Of a DNA stretch of 64,000 nt, positions 10,081 through 21,777 are shown one piece after another (within the stretch, counting starts at the first letter, position 1; every line of letters starts with the position of its first letter). The notes below the pieces were generated by a model. That model had not been told where the DNA came from and searched no databases. It saw only the letters and a program-made list of their open reading frames with translations. The DNA is from Carettochelys insculpta (taxonomy: Eukaryota > Chordata > Testudines > Carettochelyidae): the NCBI RefSeq assembly GCF_033958435.1, contig NC_134161.1, positions 7,130,001 through 7,194,000 on the forward strand. Direction: 5' to 3'. Both the position numbers and the translations under genes were made by a program.

Positions 10081-12194
10081 GACACCCATGAAATAAGTTA
10101 GAGGACTCAGCCTGATTGCTAGTGGATAAGTATCTGTGTTAGGAAGACACTACCATAACCATTGCTAAGTAGAAGTCTCAGCAGAGAATTTCGGAGTTGA
10201 ATGGATTAAGAGGGTTGAACTAATCCCAAGGAGATCCTTCCAGCTCAGGGTCATGTAATGCAGTGCACTATCATTTCCCCTTGCTAATTGTGTACATGTA
10301 TGCAGAATCTCTGGAGCTGTTAAGCTGACATTCCATTTACACACATTAAAAATGAAGGCATCAGCATCGAATCTGTTCTTTATAAAGGTTCATCATTTCT
10401 CAAGACACCAGCTCATTGGACTGAGCAAGCAACCCACAGAGACTGAGGAGGCGGAAATTCAAAATAATCCATGAAGAAAAGTCCTGGGCACGTGTGGTCT
10501 TTGAAGAAGAGACAAGCCAAATATTACTTCCCAAGCCTTCAAGCCCTGAGTGAATGACCCCTCCCATTCGTGAAAGGGATGTTCTCCTCTGATTGTTCAT
10601 GTGAACCGTGGCTTCTCATGAAGACATTCTGTGTCATTAATTTCAATTTGTCTCGCTTGTGCTTTTTTCTCGTGAAGCACAACGAGACACGCAACCCCCG
10701 AGATCTGCCACAATTTGTTACCGAGTTCATAATAAGTAATTGTGGCAATGATTATAATATTGCCAACTGGATTTCACTTGTCCCCGCAGCACAAGCAAGC
10801 TGAAATAAGCAATGACAGCAAAATGTTCTTGTTTGCCCACAAAGGCTTTAATAACTAGCAATTGCAGGATGGGAAAAGTGGGAGAAAAAAATAAGTTGAA
10901 GGACAGAACAGCCACACAGATTCAACTCACTGGGGAAGTTAACTCCAGCAAAAGCAGAGCTGTGGATTTGGAGTGGGACCTGATGAATTAAAAATGCAAT
11001 CCAATGAGTTGAAAACAGTACATCCATTCTAGCTCTCTTACCCGCCCCTATTTTGCACGCCTTTTAACAAAACCATGAAATCACATTAATTTCTCTAATG
11101 TGCGCAGTGCCACAAGTTACTTTTTAATCATTATGATCAAAATATTGCTTAAAATTGAAGGCAGCTGCATTTGTTTCTGTCGGATATCATAATTGCAATT
11201 GTAAATTGGGAAACGTCATGTTTCCTGGTGCCGCTGTGAGTAATAGCTCTGAAATCATTATAGATAGGTAGATATAAATAAACCAGGAGAGCTATAAAAA
11301 TAAGCAAAAGCAAGTTAAAAGGATAATTTGCAGATCAAACAGGAATAGTGGGACAGGAATGTGGAAAAATATTTCACAGCACAGTAAAAGTGTTCTTTAA
11401 ATGTATTTGCACCATTACACAAAAAGGTAACAGAGAAAATTGCTCCACTAGGAAAATCAGAGAAGGAAATTAATGGGCAGGATGTACTGCCTGAGCAGTT
11501 GTTCTGCTGTGTGTGTGTGGTTTTTTTGTTTTTTGTTTTATTTGCAGAAGGGAATGCAGTTCCTGCCAGCCATAAGTTTAGGGGCTCACAATTCAGCCCA
11601 ACAACCAAGTAAGTCCACCAGAATCCTCCTTGGGTTGTAGGCAGGGTCTGCGTAGGGTGAACAAGAGAAAGCTGATCAACATCATGTTTCTTTTGTTGGT
11701 GGACACAAACGAGCAGAGAGGATTTAAAAACCCCAGGGAAGGTTTGAGTGGAAGGGAAGATGGTAGGAAGAAATGAGTGTGTCCAGTCTGTGGGCCTCAC
11801 GACAGATCTTTTGGGCTGAATCCCCAGCTGGTATACAACTCTACCCGACCCCTTCTTGGCACTGCTCAGGTGTGTTGCACGTTCACAATTCCTTGCACAA
11901 TGGCAGGTGCTGGGCACGCTGGTAGATGTTACCAAGCAGCCTGCATGAAGCCATCTAACTCATTCCTGTTGCTGAAGTAACCCAAGGATTGGTGGGTGCT
12001 CTTATTCTGTACAGAGCTCCTCTTCCTGCACTCAGATATCTGCCTCCACGTATGCATTAAAGTGCCATGTTAGGTGTGGTCATGAGACCTCTCTCAAGTC
12101 ACGCTAGAGCCCTCTGATCTAACAAAGTTTCCCCCCAAATCTGGCACAAAATTTTGAGCTTGGGCACTTTGCTGTCCTCCCAGAATACCTCCAC
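10081..12194. other. AT-rich stretch, no gene; candidate conserved blocks
   Basis: I find no exon. The sequence turns AT-rich with homeodomain-type TAAT/ATTA cores near 10560-10800 and 11030-11290, and it lacks recognisable repeats there. This is the look of an ancient non-coding element, but composition alone proves nothing. A T-rich run occurs near 11519-11541. Confidence 0.35.
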
Positions 12195-12206
12195 AGAAGT
12201 CCATGT

Positions 12207-12340
12207 TAAGACTAACAAAACAGTTTATTAGGTGGTGAGCTTTCATGGGACAGACCCACTTGTTAGTCTTTGAAGTGCTACTGGACTGCTTTTTTGTTTT
12301 GATAGAATATAGACTAACACGGCTCTCTCTCTGTTACCAT
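12207..12340 (-). mobile_element. Foldback element, copy 3
   Basis: It is bounded by an exact 12-bp target duplication, agaagtccatgt (12195-12206 and 12341-12352). The shared asymmetric end is on the right (tagactaacacggctctctc to ctgttaccat). The left end is a short snapped-back arm (aagactaacaa) that pairs with ttgttagtctt at about 12262-12272. The arms are shorter than in copies 1 and 2. The loop retains a gctttcatggga segment equivalent to the hammerhead GAAA side on the minus strand. Confidence 0.85.
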
Positions 12341-12534
12341 AGAAGTCCATGTAGCTACAGTCAATTTTCACTAGTAGATGCATATTCTGGCTCATAGATT
12401 GAAGATAACCACAGAAATAGGCGTGAAAAGCACAGATTGTGCCAGTCCTAGAAACCACCCACCCGTGCTCTGACTAGGAAACAAGGAGTAGAAATTAACA
12501 ACAACTTAAATGACAGTTTTGTAGATGTTTTCTG

Positions 12535-12745
12535 TTTTTCAAGACCCGATAACTGGAAAATGGCCAATATCATGCCAGCATTTAGCTACAGACCCTGCGA
12601 TACAACAAGCAATTACAGTCCAGCCCATTTAACCGCAGTAGGTGGGGAAGGGATATTAGAAATAATTTTGTGGGATTTAGAAAGTGAGCCCTGGGAAATA
12701 AATCATTTAATTGGGGATGCCAACATGGACTTATCAGGGTGTGAT
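12535..12745 (+). pseudogene. CR1-type LINE reverse transcriptase fragment
   Basis: The plus-strand translation gives DNWKMANIMP, then after a short disruption NYSPAHLTAVGGEGILE, then SGCDHLLS. This follows the finger region of CR1-clade reverse transcriptases (W-K-x-A-N-V-x-P-I-F, N-Y-R-P-x-S-L-T-S-V-x-G-K). Residues that are normally invariant are altered (R to S, S to H), and the catalytic palm is absent. It is a short dead relic with no link to a host gene. Confidence 0.6.
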
Positions 12746-14819
12746 CATCTACTCAGCTAACTCAGACTGGCGTTTCAAATGTTGCTGCCACATTATTATT
12801 TCAGTCAAGGTGGTTAATTCAGGCAATAAACCATGGGGCTGGGAGCGGCAGAGGTGGCTGAGTCAATTGGGACAAAGGAAGATGGCCAGAATCTGGGCAA
12901 TACTCTGGAATATCTACAAGTGGGAACAAGCTACCAATGGGGCATTTGACCAGGTGGGTGGTATTCATTAAGTGAGCAAAGGTTAGGATGCAGAGATCAA
13001 ACAGGACACTGAAGTGAGCTGCTGGTGCTAAAGTCCAAATCCCAAAGGAAACGGTAAGGGACAACTGTGGCCAAGACCATCCAAACACCTAAGGAACCAG
13101 GCAACCCAATTAACAGGAAATGGACCTTCACACCCACTGCCTGGCTCTGGAAACCCTGGCCAAAATACGTGGAGCTGTTTTAAATGACTTGTTGGGACGA
13201 TGGGCAGACATGCCCAGAAAATGAATGGCTGTCACTGTTACAGGGACTTAAACACTGCAAAAGCAAGAGAAGTAGAGAGGGTCACATGAGAAGAGGCTAC
13301 AGGGAAGACTAACAGAGTGAAATTAAATAGTCCATTACATCTTGAAGATTATATGCACCCTTTTCCCCCCACTGCACACTTCTACCACCTTGCCCCAGGC
13401 AAAGGGTACAGTTTTAAACTCTGGAGCCACTAATGCTCAAAAGCCACAAAGGGAAGTCGGTGGAGCTGCACCGATTGCCACCAGATGAGGGTCCTTCCCC
13501 AGGACAACATACTATGCACTAACCACACCAGTCAAGCTGTGAAGGGCTCTCCCAGGGGAAGCCACACAAGTCTGGTCTCTGGGAACATTCAGGACGAACC
13601 CAGGCAGCAAACCTCCAGGGAGTGATCCTGCTTTGGCTCCCCAGGGTACACTGAACAGGACTTGCCCATCTTTAATTTGGCCTAATTCGGGCATGGTGGG
13701 AGGGAGAAGGGTGTGAGAGGAGCGGCTTTTGTCACAGGGGTCAGCACCGGACATGGGATCCAGACCTCTGTGCAGGCCGGGAGCTGGAGGGCAGGATGAG
13801 GTCATGAGGTGGCTGTGATCTGTAAGGGAGAGATGCCATGTGCATTCTCCAGCCAGCCAACGGCCGGGGATAGGAGTGACTTTAGGGCTAGGGCACAAAA
13901 GGGGTGGAGGTGATGGCGGGGATGGGCTTGGAAGGCGCCAAAGATCAGGCCAGCCTGGCCATGCTCATGAAGTGCTTAGCTACACACGCCCTCTGGCCTC
14001 CTCCTGCTCAGCAAGGGGAAATCCCTGGGGGCTCAACAGCTCCTCATTCGTTTGGAGTCAGGGTCAGCCCAGCCCCCTGTACCTTGCATACAGCTGTGCA
14101 ACGTTCCATTTTGGGGCTGGCTGGTGGCAGCTGAACGCATCCCAGTTTTCCCTGCACGGGGGAACACAGAACACCTGACTCCTCTCTCCCCACATTCAAA
14201 GGGTGCCTCCACTGCTGGGGCAGGCAGCAGTGCAGAGCTCTTAGGAGACAGAGACTGCTGGCCCCTGATCCCTCTGTGCTCTGCTCTGGCCTCTATGATG
14301 GGGCCGATGTGCCGAAGCCATGACAGGTGATGTGACCCCGTGCCGCAGAGCCCTTGCTCAGACCTCCAGCATCACAGGCAGAAACCACTCAGCCACGAGC
14401 GCCTACGTCTGTTTAATCTTCCCTCAGCCTCTCATGTCCCTGCTCCTCCTGTCCAACATCACTCAGCATGACTCCCTAATTACTGTCATTAGGGAGCACT
14501 CTGGAAACCTACGCAGAGCAAAGGCGGTGCCACGCTCAGAAAATGGATTCTCCCTCTGGCCGTGTCCATTAAGGGGTCAGCAGGCCGGTCGCTCCCGTCC
14601 CGCAGCGCAGACAAGGCTCTGACACCGCACTCTTGGGCTGCGTGGCTGAGAGGCTTCGGACAGGAACGTCAGCGCTGATGGACATTTGCTGCCTTCAGCG
14701 TTCTCCACTCAACTTCCATCCACCCTTTGCTTTCAAAGCAAAGTGCCTTCCTGGAGGCAGGCCATGTTCTGTCATCGCAGGTGCAGAGGGGGGACAAAGC
14801 TGGGTGCAGAGGGAGCTGC
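12746..14819. other. No recognisable gene or repeat
   Basis: GC content rises toward 13700-14800. The longer frames overlap on both strands and have no domains, so I call none of them genes. Confidence 0.5.
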
Positions 14820-14858
14820 CTGCATGCCAGGCTGCTCAGTGGGACCACAGAGGAGCAG
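14820..14858 (+). repeat. 39-bp source segment of a local inverted copy
   Basis: These 39 bases occur again, exactly and in reverse complement, at 15670-15708 inside the spacer of foldback copy 4. Identity stops abruptly on both sides (c versus t upstream, a versus c downstream). Nothing else in this stretch marks it as a repeat, so it is most simply the unique-sequence template of the second copy. Confidence 0.8.
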
Positions 14859-15567
14859 AAGTTGCAGGTATCCATCCCAGCCAGCGACTTCCTTGGCTTT
14901 TGTCTCACCCGCAGCTAAATACCCATCACAACTCTTCCACTGAACAACAGCATCAGGATGGTGCACACACAGGAGATTGTCCCACCCAGCGGCCAATGGA
15001 CACACCACCCCTGGAGAGAAGTGCTAGTACCCCAATTTCACACATGGAGGGGCACATTTTCCTGCAAGCCTGTCGTGGCGTACCTCTCTCTGGCCCTTTG
15101 GAGGTTCACCACTGCATTCCCTGCCAGGCAGAGCATCTGTCCGGAGCCCAGCAAAGGCAAGAACCGACTTCGTTTGCAAATCAATAGAAGGCCCAATGCA
15201 CAGCCATGGGGACCTTCTCATGAGCATTATACCTACCATCCGACCCCCTGCCGATGACGGAAAGTTTCCCAGCCCATCCCTTTGCACCGGCCAACTCGCT
15301 TGCACTCTGGCTCTGAGCTAATGAACCATAAATTCCAGCTTAATGAGTTTTATACTGAGGAGAATCATTAACGTAATTAGTACTGAGGTGAAAATGATGT
15401 TGCTTGAGTCTGAATTAGGAGGAAGTATTTTGGGGCTGGGGGTGGTGGGAGAAGAAGTATTTTCTTCCTCTGCAGCATTTCAGGGAGTCTCTTCACCCTG
15501 AGGCAAGCAGCTTTGTATGTTCATCACAGATTTAAACCCACAGCAGAGGGGTCACTGCGTTAGGCTG

Positions 15568-15804
15568 TATTGGGGGAAAAAAAAAGTCCTGTGGCACTTT
15601 AGAGACCAGCAGATTTTTGGATCATAAACTTTCACGGGCAAAAACTTGTTTAGAAAGTGACTGGATGGGCTGCTCCTCTGTGGTCCCACTGAGCAGCCTG
15701 GCATGCAGAGAGCTCTGCATCTGATGAGGCAGGTCTTTTCCCATGGACGTTTATGCTCCAGTAAATCTGTTACTCTATCAGGTGCCACAGGACTTCTTGC
15801 AGAT
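15568..15804. mobile_element. Foldback element, copy 4, with filler sequence
   Basis: Two oppositely oriented arms are present. The left runs from cctgtggcactttagagacc to about 15650, and the right runs from about 15715 to caggtgccacaggactt. They differ by about a fifth of positions, so this copy is old. The right arm holds a degraded hammerhead-like core: ctgatga at about 15720, with GAAA changed to GACG. Between the arms lies the 39-bp exact inverted copy of 14820-14858. The outside octamers ttaggctg (15560-15567) and ttagcctg (15805-15812) may be a decayed target duplication. The shared asymmetric end is missing. Confidence 0.65.
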
Positions 15805-15812
15805 TTAGCCTG

Positions 15813-16939
15813 GGCTCCCCTCTGCCAAAAAGAGTATATCCAGTGGAAGCCCAAGGATATTAAAGCAGAGAGATCAACTGCCTCTATTTGCCAGCAGAGA
15901 TGTGGAATCTTTCATGTTGCACTTTACCACCCTGTCCTTTAATTTGGGGTCCTTTTTTTCTGATCCCAGAACATAGCGAGGTATTGTCCTGGCTCCTCGG
16001 CATCTATTTTTGGCTCCTGCATGAAAAGATCTCTCTGAAGGCAGCTGTTTCAGAGATAAAACAACAGATCTTTGGCTTAAAAAAAAATCAGTCTGTCTCT
16101 GAAATAAAGGGCCCAGCAGGGTATGCTCTGCGATAGGACAAGGGCTAATCAGAGCTTGGTAAGTGTTTGAGATGAAGCCTTGGAATTTTCTGACCCTGCT
16201 CTCAGATCTGAGGGTGGAAAAGCAGTAAGATAACTGCAGTGATAGGGGCTCTGCTCATTTTTGTTCGAGCGGCCATCTTTATCCTTCGAGCTGCCGCAAG
16301 GCTCTGCTGAGCCTTGGTGTTCCTGTGGGGTTTGTACCCAGACGGGTGCCCTGTGTTATGTTGTTACACAGCGGACACTTTCAGCCGCTCTTCTCCTCCA
16401 TTGAGAGCAAATACGGTGCTTGTGGTAGGGAAGGGATTGCAGCTGTGCAGGAGAAGCAAGCAGTCAGCAGCCTCCACCCCGCCTTACTGACCTGGAGTCA
16501 TTCACTGCCTGTGCGGCCCAGGGGGTTATTCATATTCCATATCCAGCCCATCCTTGGCCCCTCTGCTGAGACACCCATCAAGGAAAACTCCATGGAGCTA
16601 TGATGTTCTCTGTGATGTCCTGCCAGCCTCTGGCCTGAGGCCCTACCAATTCATCTCATGCAATCCAACAAATAGCCTCAGGAGAGCAGCCAAGAGTGGA
16701 TTCACACCAGTGGCCTAGAAATGACAGGCTCTTTTATACCATGCTGAGCTCAAGCCTTTTGCTGTCCCCATCCCTGGCTGTTTCCCAGGACCAAGGTCTT
16801 CTCATGTATTTTAAGAGAGGCTGTATCTCTGGGCACTACGTCCTTCACATTAAAACAGGCCCTGGTGATTTTTCATTCTCAGAATTAGAGACTTGTGCTA
16901 AGAATTCCCAAACTGCATATTGGTCAGACCTATTTGGTA
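15813..16939. other. No recognisable gene or repeat
   Basis: I find no exon and no named repeat. A short AT-rich block precedes copy 4 at 15310-15420 (just outside this interval) and could be regulatory, but there is no direct evidence. Confidence 0.45.
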
Positions 16940-18205
16940 CTGCACGTTCTAATTAGTGTATTCATTGCAGGGCTGGACTCCAAAGCAAATATACCTGTGG
17001 TATGCTGACAAATCACTGGGGAAAGAACAAGCTGGCTTTTGCAAAGGAAGAGGGTGTGTAGGTGACATTTCGTACTGCATAACGTCATTGAGCAACGCAT
17101 TGAGTGGCAGAAGCCGTTGTTCATCAACTTTACTGATTCTGAGAAAGCCTTTGACAGCATTCTTAGGGATAGTCTTTGGTGTAGTTTGAGAGCATATGGA
17201 ATACCACAACAAGTAGTACTGCTCATCAAGAGTTTTTATAACAATTTCACATGCAGCGTGGGAAACAATGATCTGCGCTTCAAGGTTAAGACTGGAGAGA
17301 GGCAGGGATGGGTCACGTCTCCGATGCTTTTTAACTTAGTCATAGACTGGGTTATGCGGCGTACAACAGAAGATGAGCCAAGATGCATCAGATGGTCTTT
17401 CTCCTCCACATTAGAGGACCTTGATTTTGCTGATGATCTTACTTTGCTTTCCCATACGTGTCGTCATGTGCAAGAGACTCTGCACCTTTGGGAAAGGTCG
17501 GACTAAGAGTTAGCCAGAAGACAGAAGTCATGGCCCTAAGCACCGAGACACCAGCATCTCTCAAGATCAGTGGCCGCGACCTACCTGCCACAGAGAGCTT
17601 TACATACTCAGGTAGTATCATCAGAGAAGGTGGAGGTGTCAGAAGCAATATTCAGAGCAGACTCAGAAAAGCCAGAAATAGCTTCATGAGACTGAATGCT
17701 ATATCGAAGTCATCACAGTGCAGCATCCACATCAAAGTGAAGTTGTATCAGAGCTGTGTCTTATCAACATAATTACATGGATCAGAACATAGGTGGATGA
17801 CAGTGCATGACCTTGGTCAATTGTTGACCTTTCGCACCAGAAGCCTTCGGAGTCATCCCCGTATTTTTTGGCCAAGAATAATTTCAAGTCAGGACCTGCT
17901 TGCACGGTGAAACAAGATGACCTGGCCACCAGCATGATGAAAAGATGCTGGAGATGGATTGGGCATGTGCTCAGGAAAGATGGAAGCTCCATCACAAAGA
18001 CTGCTGTGCAGTGGACACCTTAAGGGAAGCAGAAACAAGGATGACTCATGCCGACATGGCGCCGGACGGACGAAGTAGAAATCGAGAGCATGACTCACAC
18101 TTGGGGCACTATTGAGAGGCTGGCCAGTGACCGACAGAAGTGGAGGACCTTTGTTGCTGCCCTTCATGCCTGTAGGCTTAAAGGATAATGATGATGATGA
18201 TGATG
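16940..18205 (+). pseudogene. RTE-type non-LTR retrotransposon, reverse transcriptase, decayed
   Basis: This is a 5'-truncated LINE. Across two or more frames the translation gives GKEQAGFCKGRGC (about 17020), then NFTDSEKAFDSI (motif A, catalytic D) near 17120-17160. GERQGW (motif B) lies near 17300 and DFADDLTLLSH (motif C, FADD) near 17420-17450. Past another shift come RVSQKTEVMAL and the connection region to KLYQSCVLST, and after further stops FVAALHACRLKG just before the tail. A frameshift near 17115, one near 17505 and later stops rule out activity. The order and the 3' (GAT)n tail are typical of RTE-clade elements (BovB/RTE-X group). The exact clade needs alignment. Confidence 0.85.
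18187..18205 (+). repeat. (GAT)n tail of the RTE-type LINE
   Basis: A run of about six GAT/ATG units directly follows the last coding-like codons of the LINE. RTE elements end in short tandem repeats rather than poly-A, so this marks the insertion's 3' boundary. Confidence 0.8.
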
Positions 18206-19536
18206 GTGCTTGTAAAGGCATGTAATGGGGTAGCTGCTTAAGCCCTTCTTAGAGACATAAGGCTCCTCCTGTTGAGTTATCCAGCTGTCAGGTTTTGCAC
18301 ACCTTGCCCACAGATTCAGGGTAATTGCTGTGAAGTTGCAAGGGTAGCTACTTCGTGTAAACGCCGACCGGCGTCTGAAAGAGGGTGGATAGGAAGGCAG
18401 AACTTGAGCTGTAGCTAAGCCTGGGGAGAAGGCTAGGCTGAGCTCTGTGTGGCTGCTGTTATAACTGTAACCACTTACATTATGTAGTGCCCAGAGAACC
18501 CGAGCGAAAGGCCAGACCTCTGTTGAGGCAACTTGCAGGGGAAGTCCCATGGCCTGTGTCAAGCTGGAGGTCAGGCGCGATGGTTGCAATAGTCCCTTCT
18601 GGCCTTGGAATTTGTGAATCAGGGAATCATGCAAACAAGCAAAACATGGACAGTGCATGTGCTCCAGAGCTCCCAACCCAGGAAGGATGAAACCCAGCAG
18701 AGAAGTGGGAACCTGACACCCCCACAGGGTCTCTCAGTTGTCGTTTGCAGGAGAGATAAAGCCGGCCCTTTGGAGGGGGGTTGTTTACACATGCTGGACA
18801 GAGTCCAGACTCTGTTCAGGGCAGGGCTAAGATCCCACAGCTCACAGGCCTGAGGCCCTTTTACACACTGCCACAAAATCTCAAAGAACTCAAGTCAGAA
18901 TCTCAGAGCACGCAGCCCCAGCCTGGTCACAGCCAGCCACCTCGAGGCAGTGAAGAGAGGCTTTGGCTGAACCGCCATTCGACTTGCTCTGCATTCCACT
19001 CACAGCTTCATGGGTTGTAAGGTCCAAAAAGATAGTGTGATCATCTGCTTTGCCCTCCTGCCTAACCCCAGCCCAAGGACTTCCCTGCGTTCATCCCTGT
19101 TTGAACTAGAGCAGAGCTGGGAGGGAAAAACCCGGCTGTTGCTCTGGCTGTGCCCACGGCATGTGCCTCCCAAAGAGAGGGAGCACCGGGGACGAGACTT
19201 GGCTGCACGCCCTGGGGAGGATATGGGCGACCTGCAGGGGTGCAAGTTTGCAAAGGGACTGGTTACTGGCACCTGGTAAAGGAATGTCCTTGGAAGTTGG
19301 CCCACAGAAGAAGTTAACCTGACTGCAGGCGATGGGCACACCATATTCAGGAAGGAGCCCATTTCTTCCCATTCACAGCTGTATTGTAACCAGACATTGG
19401 ACTCCAGAGGAAAATATTCAGAACTGTCTCCCCACAACCCGCCTCTCTCCTCCTTCCATTGCACTCTTGCTTGCACCTTAATAGAGAATTCTACTGTGCT
19501 GCCAGCTCCCCATGCAAATCAGGCAGCTGCTAGACT
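18206..19536. other. No recognisable gene or repeat
   Basis: The frames overlap on both strands and lack domains. No splice-supported exon was seen. Confidence 0.45.
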
Positions 19537-20075
19537 CTTATTAATACACTGGGTCAGACCAAAGGCCCATCTAGCCCAGTATCCTGTCTTCCAGCAGCGG
19601 CCAATGTCAGATGCCCCAGAGGCAGTGACTAGAACAGGTAACCACTGAATGATTCCCGCTCCTGTCACTCATTTCCAGCCTCTGACAAGCAGAGGTGAGG
19701 GACACTGTTCTTATCCATCCTGGCTAATAAACACTGATGGACCTAACCTCCCTGAACTTATCTAGTTCTTTTTTGAACCCTGATAAAGTCCTGTCTTCAC
19801 AACATCCTCTGGCAAGGAGTTCCTCAAGTTAGCTGTATGCTGTGAGAAGAACAACTTCCTTTTGTTAGTTTTAAAGCTTCTACCTGTTAACGAAAATGTG
19901 TGACCCCTAGTGCTTGTGTTATGGGAGCAAGTAAATAACTTTTCCTGACTCACTCTCTCCACCCCTGTCGTGATTTTATAGACCTCTATCATACCCCGCC
20001 TTAGTCTCTTCTAAACTGAAAAGTCCCAGCCTTTTTAATTTCTCTTCAGGTGGCCACCATTCCAAACCCCTTATG
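19537..20075 (-). repeat. CR1 LINE 3' segment, minus strand
   Basis: On the minus strand this is the ~520-bp CR1 3' region that includes the end of the ORF2 frame: peptides like MIEVYKITTGVERVSQEKLF and NLRNSLPEDVVKTGL, the latter from the L-x-N-S-L-P-E-x-V motif. The non-coding end reads 'ctgggtcagaccaaaggc' on the plus strand near 19548-19565. The usual AAGAACATA-type tail is eroded. Several indels break the frame. Confidence 0.85.
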
Positions 20076-20164
20076 AGGGTAAGTCCCTGGACCCCAGCTG
20101 GGGTAGGTCACGTGCCAGGCATGCTTGGAGCAGTATAGTCATGGGGTAGGGAATGGATCCCGGT

Positions 20165-20305
20165 GGTTTTAGAACGTCCATCACAGGAGACATTTAAGAA
20201 CAGGTTGGATAAATATTTACCAGGGATGAGCTACATGGCGCTTGGTCCTGTGTGAGACCAGAGATGACCTCTTGAGGTCTCCTCCAGTTTTAGTATTCTA
20301 GGATA
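20165..20305 (+). repeat. CR1 LINE 3' end, plus strand
   Basis: gagacatttaagaacaggtt (20188-20207) leads into cttggtcctgtgtgaga, then gacctcttgaggtctcctcc, and a weak ttctagg tail, in canonical CR1 order. It lies about 90 bp from the oppositely oriented CR1 at 19537-20075. The two look like independent insertions from different subfamilies. Confidence 0.8.
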
Positions 20306-21758
20306 AGTCAGTGCTTCTCTGCTCGCTCCACCATGATGCATAGGTGCTAGTGGAGCATGTAATTAAACGGGAGCAGAGATGGAGCTGTCCCCCCTGTCCT
20401 CTCCCTGTGTTACAGATGGGGGCTTCAGCCTTCACTCCTCACCCCATCCCTCTCCGATGTTCTCCGTGCAGAATGTCAGAACCAGACAGGGGCTGTCAAG
20501 CACCACTGTGAAGCAGAGCCAGGTGCATAATATGCACCATTTCTAACAGCCACTTCTTCAAAGAACAAAGCTGCCCACCTGCTCACCCATCCAGGGCAGC
20601 TATTTGGTCGCTGGTGCAGGCAGTGGTTGTCCTCCACCGGAAAGTCCCCAGAAAGCCTGGGTGAGCATTTGATGAACTAGGCGGCCCTTTCTATTAGCCC
20701 TCCAATGAATACGCTCCAGAGCAAGGCCGGGGGACCTTGAGGGAGGCTCCCACAAAGGGAGAGGAACAGATAAGACACGTGGGATGGAAGTGGCCCCTTC
20801 TCACCCCATCTTCATCCCAGAGGGGATGTGAACACGACAGCTGCTGGTCCCGGAGGGAGATCTCCGTGGGTGTAGAAGTGGGAAGGGTTAGAGAGGAGTG
20901 CTTTCATTGGGCAGCAAACAAGGGTTGGTCAGAGGGACGAGACCAAGCACCCCACACCCGCTCCATAGTAAAAAGCCCAGAGAAGCCGCTGTAATTCTTA
21001 CATCGCTTTTATTTGCGCTCTGTGGTCAGTCTTGTCCCTCAGAACAGCTCCTTCAACCATCTGCCATCTTCATCACAGCAGCATTTATGGCATTTACCCT
21101 ATTTCCATCCCCCCTCGCCCCAGACAGGAGATACGACTTCAAGTTTCGCATGAGGTAAGTCACAGAAATAAAACACTATCATGGTCAATGCACCCACCCA
21201 CCTCTGGGAAATGGGGGCGGCAGGAGGGGGCTGTTCCCCCCCGCTTCATATTCACACTCAGCCACCTTTCCAGTTCAAGCACGCAACTACCCCCCAGCCC
21301 CCCTTGGGGAAGGGGCCTCTGCCCCCCCACTCTTAGGATGGCGCTTCTGTAGGAACAGGTCCTTCTTCTCAGCAGCCTATGCCGGGGTGCAGGCTTATTT
21401 CAGCTGGCTGGGGGCACCCCTAGTCTGGCATTGCTGAGGCAGGGCCACTGGAGGTCAAGGCTGGGGCTCGGGAAGTCATGCGCTCCCTTTGCTATGGGGC
21501 TGGGGAGGTTGATGGGACAATTTGTTCAAGCCCATGGATCCTGAGGAGTGAAATGAAGGTCTGGATCAGAACCAGCCCTGCGTATGGCTTTGTAGAACCA
21601 AAACCTGATCAACCCGATCTTCCCATCCATCACCCATCTCCAAGTGCAGGCTGTGGAGCAGTCTGGCCATACCAAGAGATCTTGTGCTGCAGCACGGACA
21701 GGAGGCAAGGCCTTCCTTGGGTGAGTATGTCCAGAAGTGGGGAGAAGGTAGAAATGGT

Positions 21759-21777
21759 AGAGAGAGAGAGAGAGAGA
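21759..21777 (+). repeat. (GA)n microsatellite
   Basis: About nine uninterrupted AG units are seen directly. Confidence 0.95.
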
